From the NCBI GenBank assembly GCA_910578185.1, contig CAJTPN010000002.1, positions 148,218-212,217 on the forward strand: DNA of 64,000 nucleotides. Direction: 5' to 3'. Both the position numbers and the translations under genes were made by a program. Source of the stretch: an uncultured Acetatifactor sp. GTDB lineage: Bacteria; Bacillota; Clostridia; Lachnospirales; Lachnospiraceae. The stretch's first letter is position 1. Each line of letters starts with the position of its first letter. Shown in pieces: positions 8,907-17,104 of this stretch. The notes beneath the pieces are model-generated. The model did no database searches. It saw only the letters and a program-made list of their open reading frames with translations, and was not told the DNA's origin.

Positions 8907-10271
8907 ATGATCAATTTATATGAAGTGACGGAAACCAATAAAATGATCGCGGAGGAGAACCTGGATGTGCGTACGATCACATTAGGAATCAGTCTTCTGG
9001 ATTGTATCGATTCAAATCTTGAAAAATTGAATGAGAAAATATACCGGAAAATATATGACGCCGCCAAGGATCTGGTAAAGACCGGGGAAGAGATTTCCAG
9101 GGAATTCGGCGTACCTATTGTCAATAAGAGAATTTCCGTGACGCCCATAGCATTGATTGGCAGCGCCGCATGTAAAACGGAGGAAGATTTTGCCTGTGTG
9201 GCCAAGACTTTGGATAAAGTGGCAAAAGATGTGGGTGTGAATTTCATTGGCGGCTATTCCGCATTGGTGAGTAAGGGCATGACACCTGCGGATGAATTAC
9301 TGATTCGCTCCATTCCGCTGGCGCTTTCCGTCACGGAGCGCGTGTGCAGTTCTGTCAATCTGGGTTCCACTAAGACGGGGATCAACATGGATGCGGTAAA
9401 GCTGATGGGCCAGGTGATTCTTTCCACAGCACAAGCAACAAAGGCAAACGATTCTCTGGGCTGTGCGAAGCTGGTGGTATTCTGCAATGCCCCCGATGAC
9501 AATCCTTTTATGGCAGGGGCATTTCATGGCGTTACGGAGGCGGATCGCATCATCAATGTTGGGGTCAGCGGGCCGGGTGTGGTAAAGACTGCCTTGGAAA
9601 AGGTGCGTGGAAAGAATTTTGAAGTGCTGTGTGAGACCATAAAGAAAACGGCTTTTAAGGTAACAAGAGTAGGACAGCTGGTAGCCCAGGAGGCATCTGC
9701 CAGATTAAAGGTGCCGTTTGGCATAGTGGATTTATCTCTGGCGCCAACCCCGGCCATCGGTGATAGTGTGGCGGATATTTTGTGTGAAATCGGATTGGAG
9801 TATGCAGGTGCACCGGGTACCACGGCGGCATTGGCGCTTTTGAACGATCAGGTAAAAAAAGGCGGCGTTATGGCGTCTTCTTATGTGGGAGGTTTAAGCG
9901 GTGCGTTTATTCCGGTCAGCGAAGACCAGGGAATGATTGATGCGGTGCAGGCAGGAGCGTTGACCTTGGAAAAGCTGGAAGCTATGACTTGTGTCTGTTC
10001 CGTTGGACTGGATATGATTGCAATCCCAGGAGATACCAAGGCAAGCACCATTTCCGGAATCATTGCGGACGAGATGGCGATTGGCATGGTGAATCAGAAA
10101 ACCACAGCAGTGCGCATTATTCCTGTGATTGGAAAAGGTGTTGGGGAGACCGTAGAATTCGGCGGACTCCTTGGGTATGCACCGATTATGCCGGTAAATT
10201 CTTTTTCCTGTGAAAACTTTATAAACAGGGGAGGTCGTATTCCGGCGCCCATCCATAGTTTTAAAAATTGA
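8907..10271 (+). CDS. UPF0210 / PFL-family protein
   Basis: A 454-residue cytoplasmic protein of the UPF0210 (DUF711) family, at full length. Recognisable parts are ITLGISLLDCID near the start, the FIGGYSALVSKG segment, the glycine-rich INVGVSGPGVVK and the C-terminal GGRIPAPIHS. Relatives have structures related to glycyl-radical-enzyme barrels but lack a demonstrated activity; I see no glycyl-radical motif. GGGAGG precedes the ATG. It almost certainly forms a two-gene operon with the ACT protein, whose ligand binding may regulate it (inference). Confidence 0.88.
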   Translation: MINLYEVTETNKMIAEENLDVRTITLGISLLDCIDSNLEKLNEKIYRKIYDAAKDLVKTGEEISREFGVPIVNKRISVTPIALIGSAACKTEEDFACVAKTLDKVAKDVGVNFIGGYSALVSKGMTPADELLIRSIPLALSVTERVCSSVNLGSTKTGINMDAVKLMGQVILSTAQATKANDSLGCAKLVVFCNAPDDNPFMAGAFHGVTEADRIINVGVSGPGVVKTALEKVRGKNFEVLCETIKKTAFKVTRVGQLVAQEASARLKVPFGIVDLSLAPTPAIGDSVADILCEIGLEYAGAPGTTAALALLNDQVKKGGVMASSYVGGLSGAFIPVSEDQGMIDAVQAGALTLEKLEAMTCVCSVGLDMIAIPGDTKASTISGIIADEMAIGMVNQKTTAVRIIPVIGKGVGETVEFGGLLGYAPIMPVNSFSCENFINRGGRIPAPIHSFKN

Positions 10272-10351
10272 TGACTTGAAGTGAGCGGCACATGAATTGA
10301 CGTGTGATAAACTGAAAATGAAAAGTAAACTGAAATAGGAGAACTTTCATA

Positions 10352-10846
10352 ATGGAGCAGGAAGCGGTGGAGTTATGCTTTGGCAGAGTGGATGAGGCGC
10401 TTGCAATTATGCAGGAGGTATCGGAGTGGGGAAAACAAATGGGGCTGCGGATTTGGCCAAAGGAATGGCTCACAAGAGAAGCGCTGCTTGGAATGGATGT
10501 GAAAGAAGAGAATTTTTGTGTGGCGCTATATGGCAAAAGTGCTGTGGGAGCCTTTATTCTGCAGGAACAGGATCAGCAATATTGGCCAAACGCCCGTCAG
10601 GGAGAAGCCTTATATTTGCATAAACTCTGTGTGGGCCGCAAGTTTGCACATCAGAATATGGCCTGCAGGATTGTTGGGGCCATTGCAGAAAAGTGCAAAG
10701 AAGAAGGAATTTCCCGTATTCGTCTGGACACGTCGTTGGATGAGCAGAAAGTGAGAAAAATTTACCTCGGGATGGGATTTAAAATAGTGGATATTATTGA
10801 TTACAATAACGGACGTTCCATGGCTTTATATGAATATGAGATATGA
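10352..10846 (+). CDS. GNAT-family N-acetyltransferase
   Basis: A 164-residue acetyltransferase. It shows the GNAT order: a beta strand VALYGKSAVGAFIL, then LYLHKLCVGRKFAHQNMACRIV covering the acetyl-CoA pyrophosphate loop (R/Q-x-x-G/A variant at KFAHQNMA), and the terminal VRKIYLGMGFKIV strand and helix. The substrate cannot be predicted. The site ATAGGAGAA lies before the ATG. It stands alone on the plus strand after UPF0210 (80 nt) and faces tmcAL convergently. The acceptor-loop sequence is less conserved than in antibiotic or ribosomal-protein acetyltransferases. Confidence 0.8.
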   Translation: MEQEAVELCFGRVDEALAIMQEVSEWGKQMGLRIWPKEWLTREALLGMDVKEENFCVALYGKSAVGAFILQEQDQQYWPNARQGEALYLHKLCVGRKFAHQNMACRIVGAIAEKCKEEGISRIRLDTSLDEQKVRKIYLGMGFKIVDIIDYNNGRSMALYEYEI

Positions 10847-10886
10847 GATTAGTGTACTGAAAATGTACTTGTAGATCTCGTTTTAT

Positions 10887-10906
10887 CCGGCGGCGAAATG
10901 GCCGCC
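10887..10906. terminator. GC-rich hairpin between convergent genes
   Basis: CGGCGGC (10887-10893) pairs perfectly with GCCGCCG (10900-10906) around a 6-nt loop, between the ends of the GNAT gene and tmcAL. Neither side has a T-run, so it may slow or protect transcripts rather than act as a classic terminator. Confidence 0.4.
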
Positions 10907-10927
10907 GAATGGAAGGTTGTCAGGCCG

Positions 10928-12163
10928 CTATATGATTACCAAGGGGACGGAATATTCGCTTAAGGCTGTCGTGTCGGACTGCGCGGCGGTGGTTCCACGA
11001 TAGAGTTCGCTGCAGAAAATATCCTGCTGTAAAAGCCTGAGGGCATTTCCCTCCAGGCTTTTTTGTGCATCTGCCAATTTGGTTATGATAGGAACAGAGG
11101 TGTGCGTTTTAATGGCTCCAAAAAGTGAAACGGCGGATTTTCGGAAACCAAGCACTCTGATATAAGGCGCATAATCCATTTCCTTTCCCAGAATCATATG
11201 CTCCTGTGTAATGTTGAGGAGAATATGAAGCAGACATCTGCTGATTCTTGTGTATGTCATATCCTTTGTCTTCAGTATCTCACAGAATTTCGTATAACTT
11301 GTATAGCTGCCAAGCAATTTAACGATGCGATTGGACAGATCTGTTGTCACATCAGAATATTTTTCGTAACCGACGCTTTTCTCTGCAAGAAGCTTATAGA
11401 AAAGCGCAGAGGAAAAAATATCCGGGTGCATGGGAAAATAACGGGACAGATATTGGGTCAACGGGCGTGCGGCATCTGGGGGAAGATTTCGCAATAATTG
11501 ACTTATATCCGCTCCGGCATAAAGCGCCTGACGGATGGCAAAGGCGGAGCAGAATCGAGAGGAAGTCAGACTGTCGTGGTATCCTGCGCCACGGCGCTTG
11601 ACGGCCAGGGGCAGGATGGCGCTGCGGCGTCTGATAAGTGCCTTGCAGTATTCGATGCCCAGAATATTGTTTGGGGAGGCAAGGATATCCCTGTGCTTTG
11701 CCAAAAAGGGATAACACTGCGTCAGAGCTTCCACTCGGGCCGCCGGATAAGTGTACCCGCAGTGTAAAAAGGATTTTAAAGCACTTTGGTATCGGGGCTG
11801 TTCGTTGGATAACAAAAGCGCCATCTCTTTAAGCAGTTCCACATTTCCATGCTCACTGCCAAAGCATAGATGTGTCACCACGCCCAGCCTGTCTAAAAGT
11901 GCCACTGCACCTGCGGCAAAGGTTTCCGCGCTGGATGTGGCATACTGGACGGGGAGCTCCAGCACCATATCCGCGCCGCAGCGAAGTGCCATCTCCGCGC
12001 GGATATATTTGTCCACTGCCGCAGGTGTGCCTCGCTGAACAAAATCGCCGCTCATGAGGACGATCGTATAATCTGCTTCCGAGAGACGCAGAGATTCTTC
12101 CAGCTGATATTGATGCCCGTTATGAAAGGGGTTATATTCCGCAATGATTCCATTTACACGCAT
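10928..12163 (-). CDS. tmcAL: tRNA(Met) cytidine acetate ligase
   Basis: A 411-residue nucleotidyltransferase-fold protein. The opening GIIAEYNPFHNGHQY carries the HxGH-type ATP site (H14, H17), followed by VLMSGDFVQRG and the long helical C-terminus of the TmcAL/YlbM family. Family knowledge: TmcAL activates acetate with ATP and forms N4-acetylcytidine at the wobble position of elongator tRNA-Met. It is the divergent neighbour of pta-ackA, the acetate pathway, which fits an acetate-using enzyme. It has its own promoter overlapping that of pta. Confidence 0.92.
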   Translation of the reverse strand: MRVNGIIAEYNPFHNGHQYQLEESLRLSEADYTIVLMSGDFVQRGTPAAVDKYIRAEMALRCGADMVLELPVQYATSSAETFAAGAVALLDRLGVVTHLCFGSEHGNVELLKEMALLLSNEQPRYQSALKSFLHCGYTYPAARVEALTQCYPFLAKHRDILASPNNILGIEYCKALIRRRSAILPLAVKRRGAGYHDSLTSSRFCSAFAIRQALYAGADISQLLRNLPPDAARPLTQYLSRYFPMHPDIFSSALFYKLLAEKSVGYEKYSDVTTDLSNRIVKLLGSYTSYTKFCEILKTKDMTYTRISRCLLHILLNITQEHMILGKEMDYAPYIRVLGFRKSAVSLFGAIKTHTSVPIITKLADAQKSLEGNALRLLQQDIFCSELYRGTTAAQSDTTALSEYSVPLVII

Positions 12164-12187
12164 ATTCCGTTTCCATTCAATTTGATC

Positions 12188-12216
12188 TTGTTTATTTTTA
12201 CCATTTTTAGTATAAT
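12188..12216 (+). promoter_or_regulatory. Sigma-A promoter for pta
   Basis: TTGTTT (12188-12193) and a perfect TATAAT (12211-12216) are separated by 17 bp. The start should fall near 12223, giving a leader of about 115 nt before pta. Its -10 overlaps the -10 of the opposing tmcAL promoter. Confidence 0.75.
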
Positions 12217-12237
12217 ATAGTTATCGCGGTTTGTTAA
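12209..12237 (-). promoter_or_regulatory. Sigma-A promoter for tmcAL
   Basis: On the minus strand TTAACA (complement of 12232-12237) and TATACT (complement of 12209-12214) are 17 bp apart. The leader to the ATG at 12163 is about 40 nt. The -10 elements of this and the pta promoter share four base pairs, so only one polymerase can sit at a time. Confidence 0.7.
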
Positions 12238-12339
12238 GTAAAAAATGGGTTCCAAGCCTTGTTACCGCGAAAAACCGATTTGCATTTTAATGAACGGCAC
12301 ATGAAGATAGCGGGGAAACCGCCGGAAAGGAGAATGGAT

Positions 12340-13341
12340 ATGTCATATATTGACACAATTAAGGAGAGAGCCCGACTGGACAAAAAGACGATTGTATTGC
12401 CGGAGTCAAATGACAAGAGGACTCTGCTTGCGGCTGCGAAAATTGTGGAGGAGGGCATTGCCGATATTATCATGGTTGGCAATGAAGAGAAAATTATGGA
12501 TGGTGCCGGATGGCTGGAGGTTGATCTGTCCGGAATCACCGTGGTTGATCCCGCCAATACGCCGAAGCTGGACGCGTATGTAAATCTTTTATACGAGACC
12601 AGAAAGGCAAAAGGCATGACGGAGGAGCTGGCAAGAGAAATCCTGTTAAAAGATTATCTGACTTTCGGCATTGTTATGGTAAAGGCAAATGACGCGGACG
12701 GTATGGTTGCCGGGGCATGCCATTCTACGGCGGATACGCTGCGTCCTGCATTGCAGATTTTAAAAACTGCACCCGGGATTAAGCTGGTTTCCGCATTTTT
12801 TGTTATGGATACGCAGTTTAAAGATCAAGGTGAGAACGGTGCGTTTCTGTTTGCAGATTGTGGCTTGAATCAGGATCCTACGGCGGAGGAACTGGCGGCC
12901 ATTGCGGAGGCGTCATACAGAAGCTTTAAGGCGCTGGTTGGGCCAAAGCCTGTTATTGCCATGTTGAGCCATTCCACAAAGGGAAGTGCAAAGCATGCAT
13001 TGGTGGACAAGATGGTAGAGGCGACCAAAATAGCAAAAGAACAATATCCTCATTTGACACTGGACGGTGAGCTGCAGCTGGACGCAGCGCTGGTTCCCAG
13101 CGTTGCCAAGCTGAAATCTCCAGGAAGTCCTGTGGCGGGTCGGGCAAATATATTGATTTTCCCCAATTTGGACGCAGGGAACATTGGATACAAGCTGGTG
13201 CAGAGATTGGGCGGTGCGGAAGCATACGGACCTATGCTTCAGGGAATTGCAAAGCCTGTTAACGATTTGTCACGTGGATGTTCCTGGCAGGATATCGTAG
13301 GTGTGGTGGCTCTGACAGCCGTGCAGGCACAGCTGGTTTAA
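12340..13341 (+). CDS. pta: Phosphate acetyltransferase
   Basis: A 333-residue enzyme at the standard length for the short Pta form. It converts acetyl-CoA and phosphate to acetyl phosphate. The KTIVLPESNDKRTL opening, AGACHSTADTLRPAL, and the C-terminal NILIFPNLDAGNIGYKLVQR are family landmarks. AAAGGAG (12326-12332) is 7 nt from the ATG at 12340 but only 1 nt from one at 12334, so the downstream start is preferred. ackA follows after 90 nt; the pair forms the acetate/ATP branch of fermentation. No N-terminal DRTGG or BioD-like regulatory domain is present. Confidence 0.96.
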   Translation: MSYIDTIKERARLDKKTIVLPESNDKRTLLAAAKIVEEGIADIIMVGNEEKIMDGAGWLEVDLSGITVVDPANTPKLDAYVNLLYETRKAKGMTEELAREILLKDYLTFGIVMVKANDADGMVAGACHSTADTLRPALQILKTAPGIKLVSAFFVMDTQFKDQGENGAFLFADCGLNQDPTAEELAAIAEASYRSFKALVGPKPVIAMLSHSTKGSAKHALVDKMVEATKIAKEQYPHLTLDGELQLDAALVPSVAKLKSPGSPVAGRANILIFPNLDAGNIGYKLVQRLGGAEAYGPMLQGIAKPVNDLSRGCSWQDIVGVVALTAVQAQLV

Positions 13342-13363
13342 TTGTAAGCCAAAGCGTTTTTTC

Positions 13364-13404
13364 TATGGGGAATATCCGCAAGACCAAAGCGCATATTTCC
13401 CATA
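13364..13404 (+). repeat. Intercistronic hairpin between pta and ackA
   Basis: TATGGGGAATAT (13364-13375) pairs with ATATTTCCCATA (13393-13404) over 12 bp with one G-U pair and a 17-nt loop. No T-run follows, so it is not a terminator. It could protect the pta mRNA 3' end or set the ratio of the two products. Confidence 0.55.
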
Positions 13405-13431
13405 TATGAAAATGGAAAGGATGAGTATATA

Positions 13432-14628
13432 ATGAAAGTTTTAGTAATTAACTGTGGAAGTTCCTCTCTGAAGTTCCAGCTGATTGATTCGGATTCCGAA
13501 CAATGTCTTGCCAAAGGACTCTGTGAGAGAATCGGCATTGAGGGAAGTATGATTACCTATGCGCCTGAGGGTGGCGAGAAAGAGAAAACAGTGACTCCCA
13601 TGCCGGACCACACGGAGGCAATTCGTCTGGTTTTGGACGCGCTGACCAACCCTGCGACGGGAGTTGTGAAGAGCCTTGATGAAATCGGCGCCGTAGGGCA
13701 TCGGGTGGTACATGGAGGAGAAAAATTTGCACAGTCCGTACTGTTAAATGACGAAGTAATGGCTGTTGTGGAAGAATGCAATGATCTTGCGCCCCTGCAT
13801 AATCCGGCAAATTTGATCGGAATCAACGCATGCAAGAAGCTGATGCCAAATACACCGATGGTTGGTGTATTTGACACTGCCTTTCATCAGACAATGCCGG
13901 AAGAGGCGTATATGTATGGCCTTCCCTATGAATATTATCAGAAATACAAAATCAGAAGATATGGTTTTCATGGTACAAGTCATTCTTATGTATCCCAAAA
14001 GGCGGCGGAAGTCCTTGGAAAAAGATTTGAAGACTTGAAAATAATCGTATGTCATCTGGGCAATGGGGCCAGCATTTCGGCTGTGAAGAACGGTAAGTGT
14101 GTGGACACATCCATGGGACTTACCCCTCTGGAAGGTTTGATTATGGGAACACGCTCCGGCGATATTGATCCGGCAATTATTGAATTCCTTGCACATAAGG
14201 AAAATAAGAGCATTGATGAGATCATGTCGGTTTTAAATAAGAAATCCGGTGTGCTTGGTCTGTCCGATAACCTTTCCTCTGATTTCCGTGACTTGGAGGA
14301 CGGCTACAACAAGGGAGACGCCAACGCGGTTCGTACTCTGAAAACCTATTGCTACAGAGTTGCAAAATATATTGGTTCCTATGTGGCTGCCATGAATGGC
14401 GTGGATGTGATCTGCTTTACCGCAGGCGTGGGTGAGAATGCGGCTATAGTGCGCACTTTTGTGTGTGAGTACCTGGGGTATCTGGGAGTGAAACTTGATC
14501 AGGAGGCAAATGGGAAGCGGGGCGAGGATATTGCAATTACCACTCCGGACAGCAAAACCACTGTGATGGTGATTCCTACCAACGAAGAGCTTGCCATTGC
14601 CAGAGAGACGGTGCGTCTGGTAAAATAA
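13432..14628 (+). CDS. ackA: Acetate kinase
   Basis: A 398-residue ASKHA-fold kinase converting acetyl phosphate and ADP to acetate and ATP. Signatures are LVINCGSSSLKFQL at the N-terminus (adenosine/phosphate loop), RRYGFHGTSHSYV in the middle, and the glycine-rich CFTAGVGENA near the C-terminus. The ATG has a ribosome site in GGAAAGGATG. It is second in the pta-ackA unit, and a terminator follows within 25 nt, so the operon ends here. Confidence 0.97.
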   Translation: MKVLVINCGSSSLKFQLIDSDSEQCLAKGLCERIGIEGSMITYAPEGGEKEKTVTPMPDHTEAIRLVLDALTNPATGVVKSLDEIGAVGHRVVHGGEKFAQSVLLNDEVMAVVEECNDLAPLHNPANLIGINACKKLMPNTPMVGVFDTAFHQTMPEEAYMYGLPYEYYQKYKIRRYGFHGTSHSYVSQKAAEVLGKRFEDLKIIVCHLGNGASISAVKNGKCVDTSMGLTPLEGLIMGTRSGDIDPAIIEFLAHKENKSIDEIMSVLNKKSGVLGLSDNLSSDFRDLEDGYNKGDANAVRTLKTYCYRVAKYIGSYVAAMNGVDVICFTAGVGENAAIVRTFVCEYLGYLGVKLDQEANGKRGEDIAITTPDSKTTVMVIPTNEELAIARETVRLVK

Positions 14629-14650
14629 GAATTGGAATTATAACATGATA

Positions 14651-14685
14651 AAACCCCTGGAGGTGTTTCTTCCGGGGGTTTATCT
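14651..14685 (+). terminator. Terminator of the pta-ackA operon
   Basis: AAACCCCTGGA (14651-14661) pairs with TCCGGGGGTTT (14671-14681), 11 bp with one G-U pair and a 9-nt loop. The T-run is short (TTTATCT). Confidence 0.7.
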
Positions 14686-14706
14686 GTGGTGAGACAGGAA
14701 AAGTGT

Positions 14707-14735
14707 TTGTCAGGGCATTATATAATTTATATATT
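14707..14735 (+). promoter_or_regulatory. Probable sigma-A promoter for the C39-like peptidase
   Basis: TTGTCA (14707-14712) and TATATT (14730-14735) are 17 bp apart, immediately after the ackA terminator. The leader to 14854 would be about 110 nt. Confidence 0.6.
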
Positions 14736-14853
14736 GGAATCTTACAATTATGATACAGTTATGTACAAAAGATGAAACAAACCGGGATTATTATGTCACA
14801 TAGAAGTGATATGGGTATATAAACAGAAAAGATACCGGGAGGACAAAGCTACA

Positions 14854-15858
14854 ATGAGGAATAATAACAGAAAGATAACGCCGGGGACAAAAATAAAGTA
14901 TGTCGGAAGGAAACAGTTAATAGGAGCTTATATTCTGGCCATTCTTTTGGTGGTCAATGTTGTGTTTCTCTTAAAAACACAGACGGAAATTGACAATATC
15001 CATCAATCACTGGCCAAAGTGGTTAACGTGCTGTCAACGGAGCGAGAGGAACCACAAACAAAAGATATCATTTCGGACAGGCTGCCCGACAATTATGTGC
15101 AGGCCAGTTCCTTAGATTATCCCAGCCTGTGTGTTCTGCCCAAAGTGGACAAACCTGTCAGGAGATCCAGGGGAGAAGCTTTGGCGAAGCTGGAAGAATT
15201 GGCAAAGGACAGCCAGATCATAGACAACATTTACCGCAATCGTTCCGATTATTCAGATGATATGCTTGAGGCGCTTGCCAATAATCCGGAAATGGCGGAT
15301 TTTGTGGCAGGCTACCTGAAGGCGGATGCCAAACAGGGAAAGGTGGAATTGACGGAAGCAGAAAAAACGCAGAATTACCCTCTTTTCCTGCAATGGGATC
15401 CCAGGTGGGGATATGAGGAATATGGCGACGACAGCAATATTGGTCTGGCGGGCTGCGGACCCACCTGTATTTCCATGGCGATGTATTATCTTTTGGGAGA
15501 CGAAACGCTTACGCCGGATACCATAGCAGCTTACGGTATGAAAAATGGATATTATGTCGCGGGCACCGGTACGGCCTGGTCATTGTTGTCAGATGTACCC
15601 GGCTTGCATGGTCTCTCTGTGAGTGAACCTGAAATTGCGGAAAAGACCATGAAAAGGGCATTGGATAAAGGCGGAATCCTTATCTGTTCCATGAGACCCG
15701 GAGACTTTACGGCGGGGGGACACTTTGTTGTAATATATGGTTATGACGACAAAGGCTTTTTGATCAATGATCCCAACTGTGTGGCGCGCAGCAGGGAACA
15801 CTGGAGCTATGAAAAAATCGGGAAACAGATTAAACATTTATGGTGTTATTCAATATAA
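14854..15858 (+). CDS. Membrane-anchored C39-like cysteine peptidase
   Basis: A 334-residue protein. A basic N-terminus and one hydrophobic span (about residues 22-40) make a signal anchor, placing the rest outside the cell. A linker to about residue 175 leads to a peptidase C39-like domain: catalytic C201 in AGCGPTC, H290 in GGHFVVI, and an Asp/Asn in INDPN near 308. Such domains cleave double-glycine leader peptides or cell-wall peptides, or act as bacteriocin-like hydrolases; the substrate is unknown. GGGAGGA (14837-14843) supports the ATG at 14854. An XRE regulator follows after 27 nt and an ABC exporter after that. Confidence 0.8.
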   Translation: MRNNNRKITPGTKIKYVGRKQLIGAYILAILLVVNVVFLLKTQTEIDNIHQSLAKVVNVLSTEREEPQTKDIISDRLPDNYVQASSLDYPSLCVLPKVDKPVRRSRGEALAKLEELAKDSQIIDNIYRNRSDYSDDMLEALANNPEMADFVAGYLKADAKQGKVELTEAEKTQNYPLFLQWDPRWGYEEYGDDSNIGLAGCGPTCISMAMYYLLGDETLTPDTIAAYGMKNGYYVAGTGTAWSLLSDVPGLHGLSVSEPEIAEKTMKRALDKGGILICSMRPGDFTAGGHFVVIYGYDDKGFLINDPNCVARSREHWSYEKIGKQIKHLWCYSI

Positions 15859-15885
15859 CCAGTTCGGGAGCAGGGGGAATTGACT

Positions 15886-16830
15886 ATGACCATTGGTGAA
15901 AAAATTGCAATGTTGCGGAAAGAGAAGAATATTACACAGACAGAATTGGCAGAGTATTTATTTTTAGTACCACAGACAGTTTCAAAGTGGGAGGTGGGAA
16001 ACGGCACGCCGGAGATCTCGCTTCTGCCTAAGATAGCAGCATTTTTTGGCGTGAGTATTGATGATTTGTTCGGCGTATCCACACTGGAGCACGCTAAAGA
16101 TGTGGTAATGAAATATTCTGTTTTGCGTGACGAACAATCATTTCGGGAAGCCATGGAGTGCCTGAATTCCCAGATGCAGACAATTGATTCCGCCATAGCA
16201 AAGAAGATTGGCAATCTTGTGGAAATGGAAGAGGAAAAAATACAACTGGAGGCTCTGAAAATGCATTTGTTTTTGCAGCAGAGCTGGGAATCTGCTCAAA
16301 ATGCGTTGGAAATTGCAGATGAACTTGTAAGAAAGACCAATAGGATGCCATATAAACTGCAAAGGCTTCAGCTGCGCTTTATGTTAGGTAAAAGCCGTCA
16401 TGATCTGCAAAAATGTGAACAGGATTTTCGTGATCATTCCGACATCGAAACATTGCAGATTTATTTTGAACTTTTGATCATGGTGGAGCAATATGAAAAA
16501 ATATTGGAGTTACAGGCATCTGACAATTCTGTAAAGATGCTGATGATGCCTCCGGCCAGTGAAAATGTAGTCTTGTGGGAGCAGTGTGTGCTTGCGGCTG
16601 CAAAAACAGAGAACTGTGAGTTTGTGGACAAAAACGTGAATTTGATTCTGCAGGAAGGAACGCCTGAGGAGAAATTTGATATTCTATGGGAGATTGCACG
16701 TTTATATAAAAGAAAAAATTTCCCCGTAAAGTGTGAAGAAGCCAAAAGGCAGCTTCGCTCTCTGCTGAATGAACTGACTTTTTCTGCATATTCCTATGAA
16801 AAAACCAGAAAAGCCATTGAGAATCTTTAA
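15886..16830 (+). CDS. XRE-family regulator with long helical C-terminus
   Basis: A 314-residue regulator. Residues 3-60 form a Cro/C1-type helix-turn-helix (ITQTELAEYLFLVPQTVSKWE). The remaining 250 residues are rich in Leu/Glu/Lys and look all-helical, compatible with a TPR-like peptide-binding domain as in RRNPP regulators, but I cannot confirm repeat boundaries by eye. GGGGGA (15873-15878) supports the ATG at 15886 over a TTG two codons earlier. It lies between a C39-like peptidase and an ABC exporter, which suggests control of those genes. Confidence 0.8.
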   Translation: MTIGEKIAMLRKEKNITQTELAEYLFLVPQTVSKWEVGNGTPEISLLPKIAAFFGVSIDDLFGVSTLEHAKDVVMKYSVLRDEQSFREAMECLNSQMQTIDSAIAKKIGNLVEMEEEKIQLEALKMHLFLQQSWESAQNALEIADELVRKTNRMPYKLQRLQLRFMLGKSRHDLQKCEQDFRDHSDIETLQIYFELLIMVEQYEKILELQASDNSVKMLMMPPASENVVLWEQCVLAAAKTENCEFVDKNVNLILQEGTPEEKFDILWEIARLYKRKNFPVKCEEAKRQLRSLLNELTFSAYSYEKTRKAIENL

Positions 16831-16905
16831 AACATTTTATAATTATTTTTTGATGATACATTTTGGAAAGCTATCCTAACGACTGCCGTTCCACAATCTT
16901 GCGAT

Positions 16906-16928
16906 GCCGTTGTAATTATTGCAACGGC
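16906..16928 (+). terminator. Hairpin after the XRE gene, weak terminator
   Basis: GCCGTTG (16906-16912) pairs with CAACGGC (16922-16928) with a 9-nt loop; GGGTTGTTT follows, a poor T-run. The rest of 16831-17104 holds no gene I can support and no convincing promoter for the exporter. Confidence 0.4.
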
Positions 16929-17104
16929 GGGTTGTTTGGCAGATCACGGTTGATGTCATATCATGTAAATACAGGATAAAGGTCATATACCTGGCAGGGC
17001 CTGTGGGAGTGTTGACTCTTGCAGGTTAGAAATCTGTGTGAAATACTTTTGTTTTGAAGTATCATAACATGGTAAAACGGAAACCGAAATAAGGAGGGGC
17101 GGGA

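Noticed and set aside
16831..17104. Small peptide gene between the XRE regulator and the ABC exporter
   Set aside because: The ATG frames are 3-8 codons long, and none has a good ribosome site plus a leader-like sequence.
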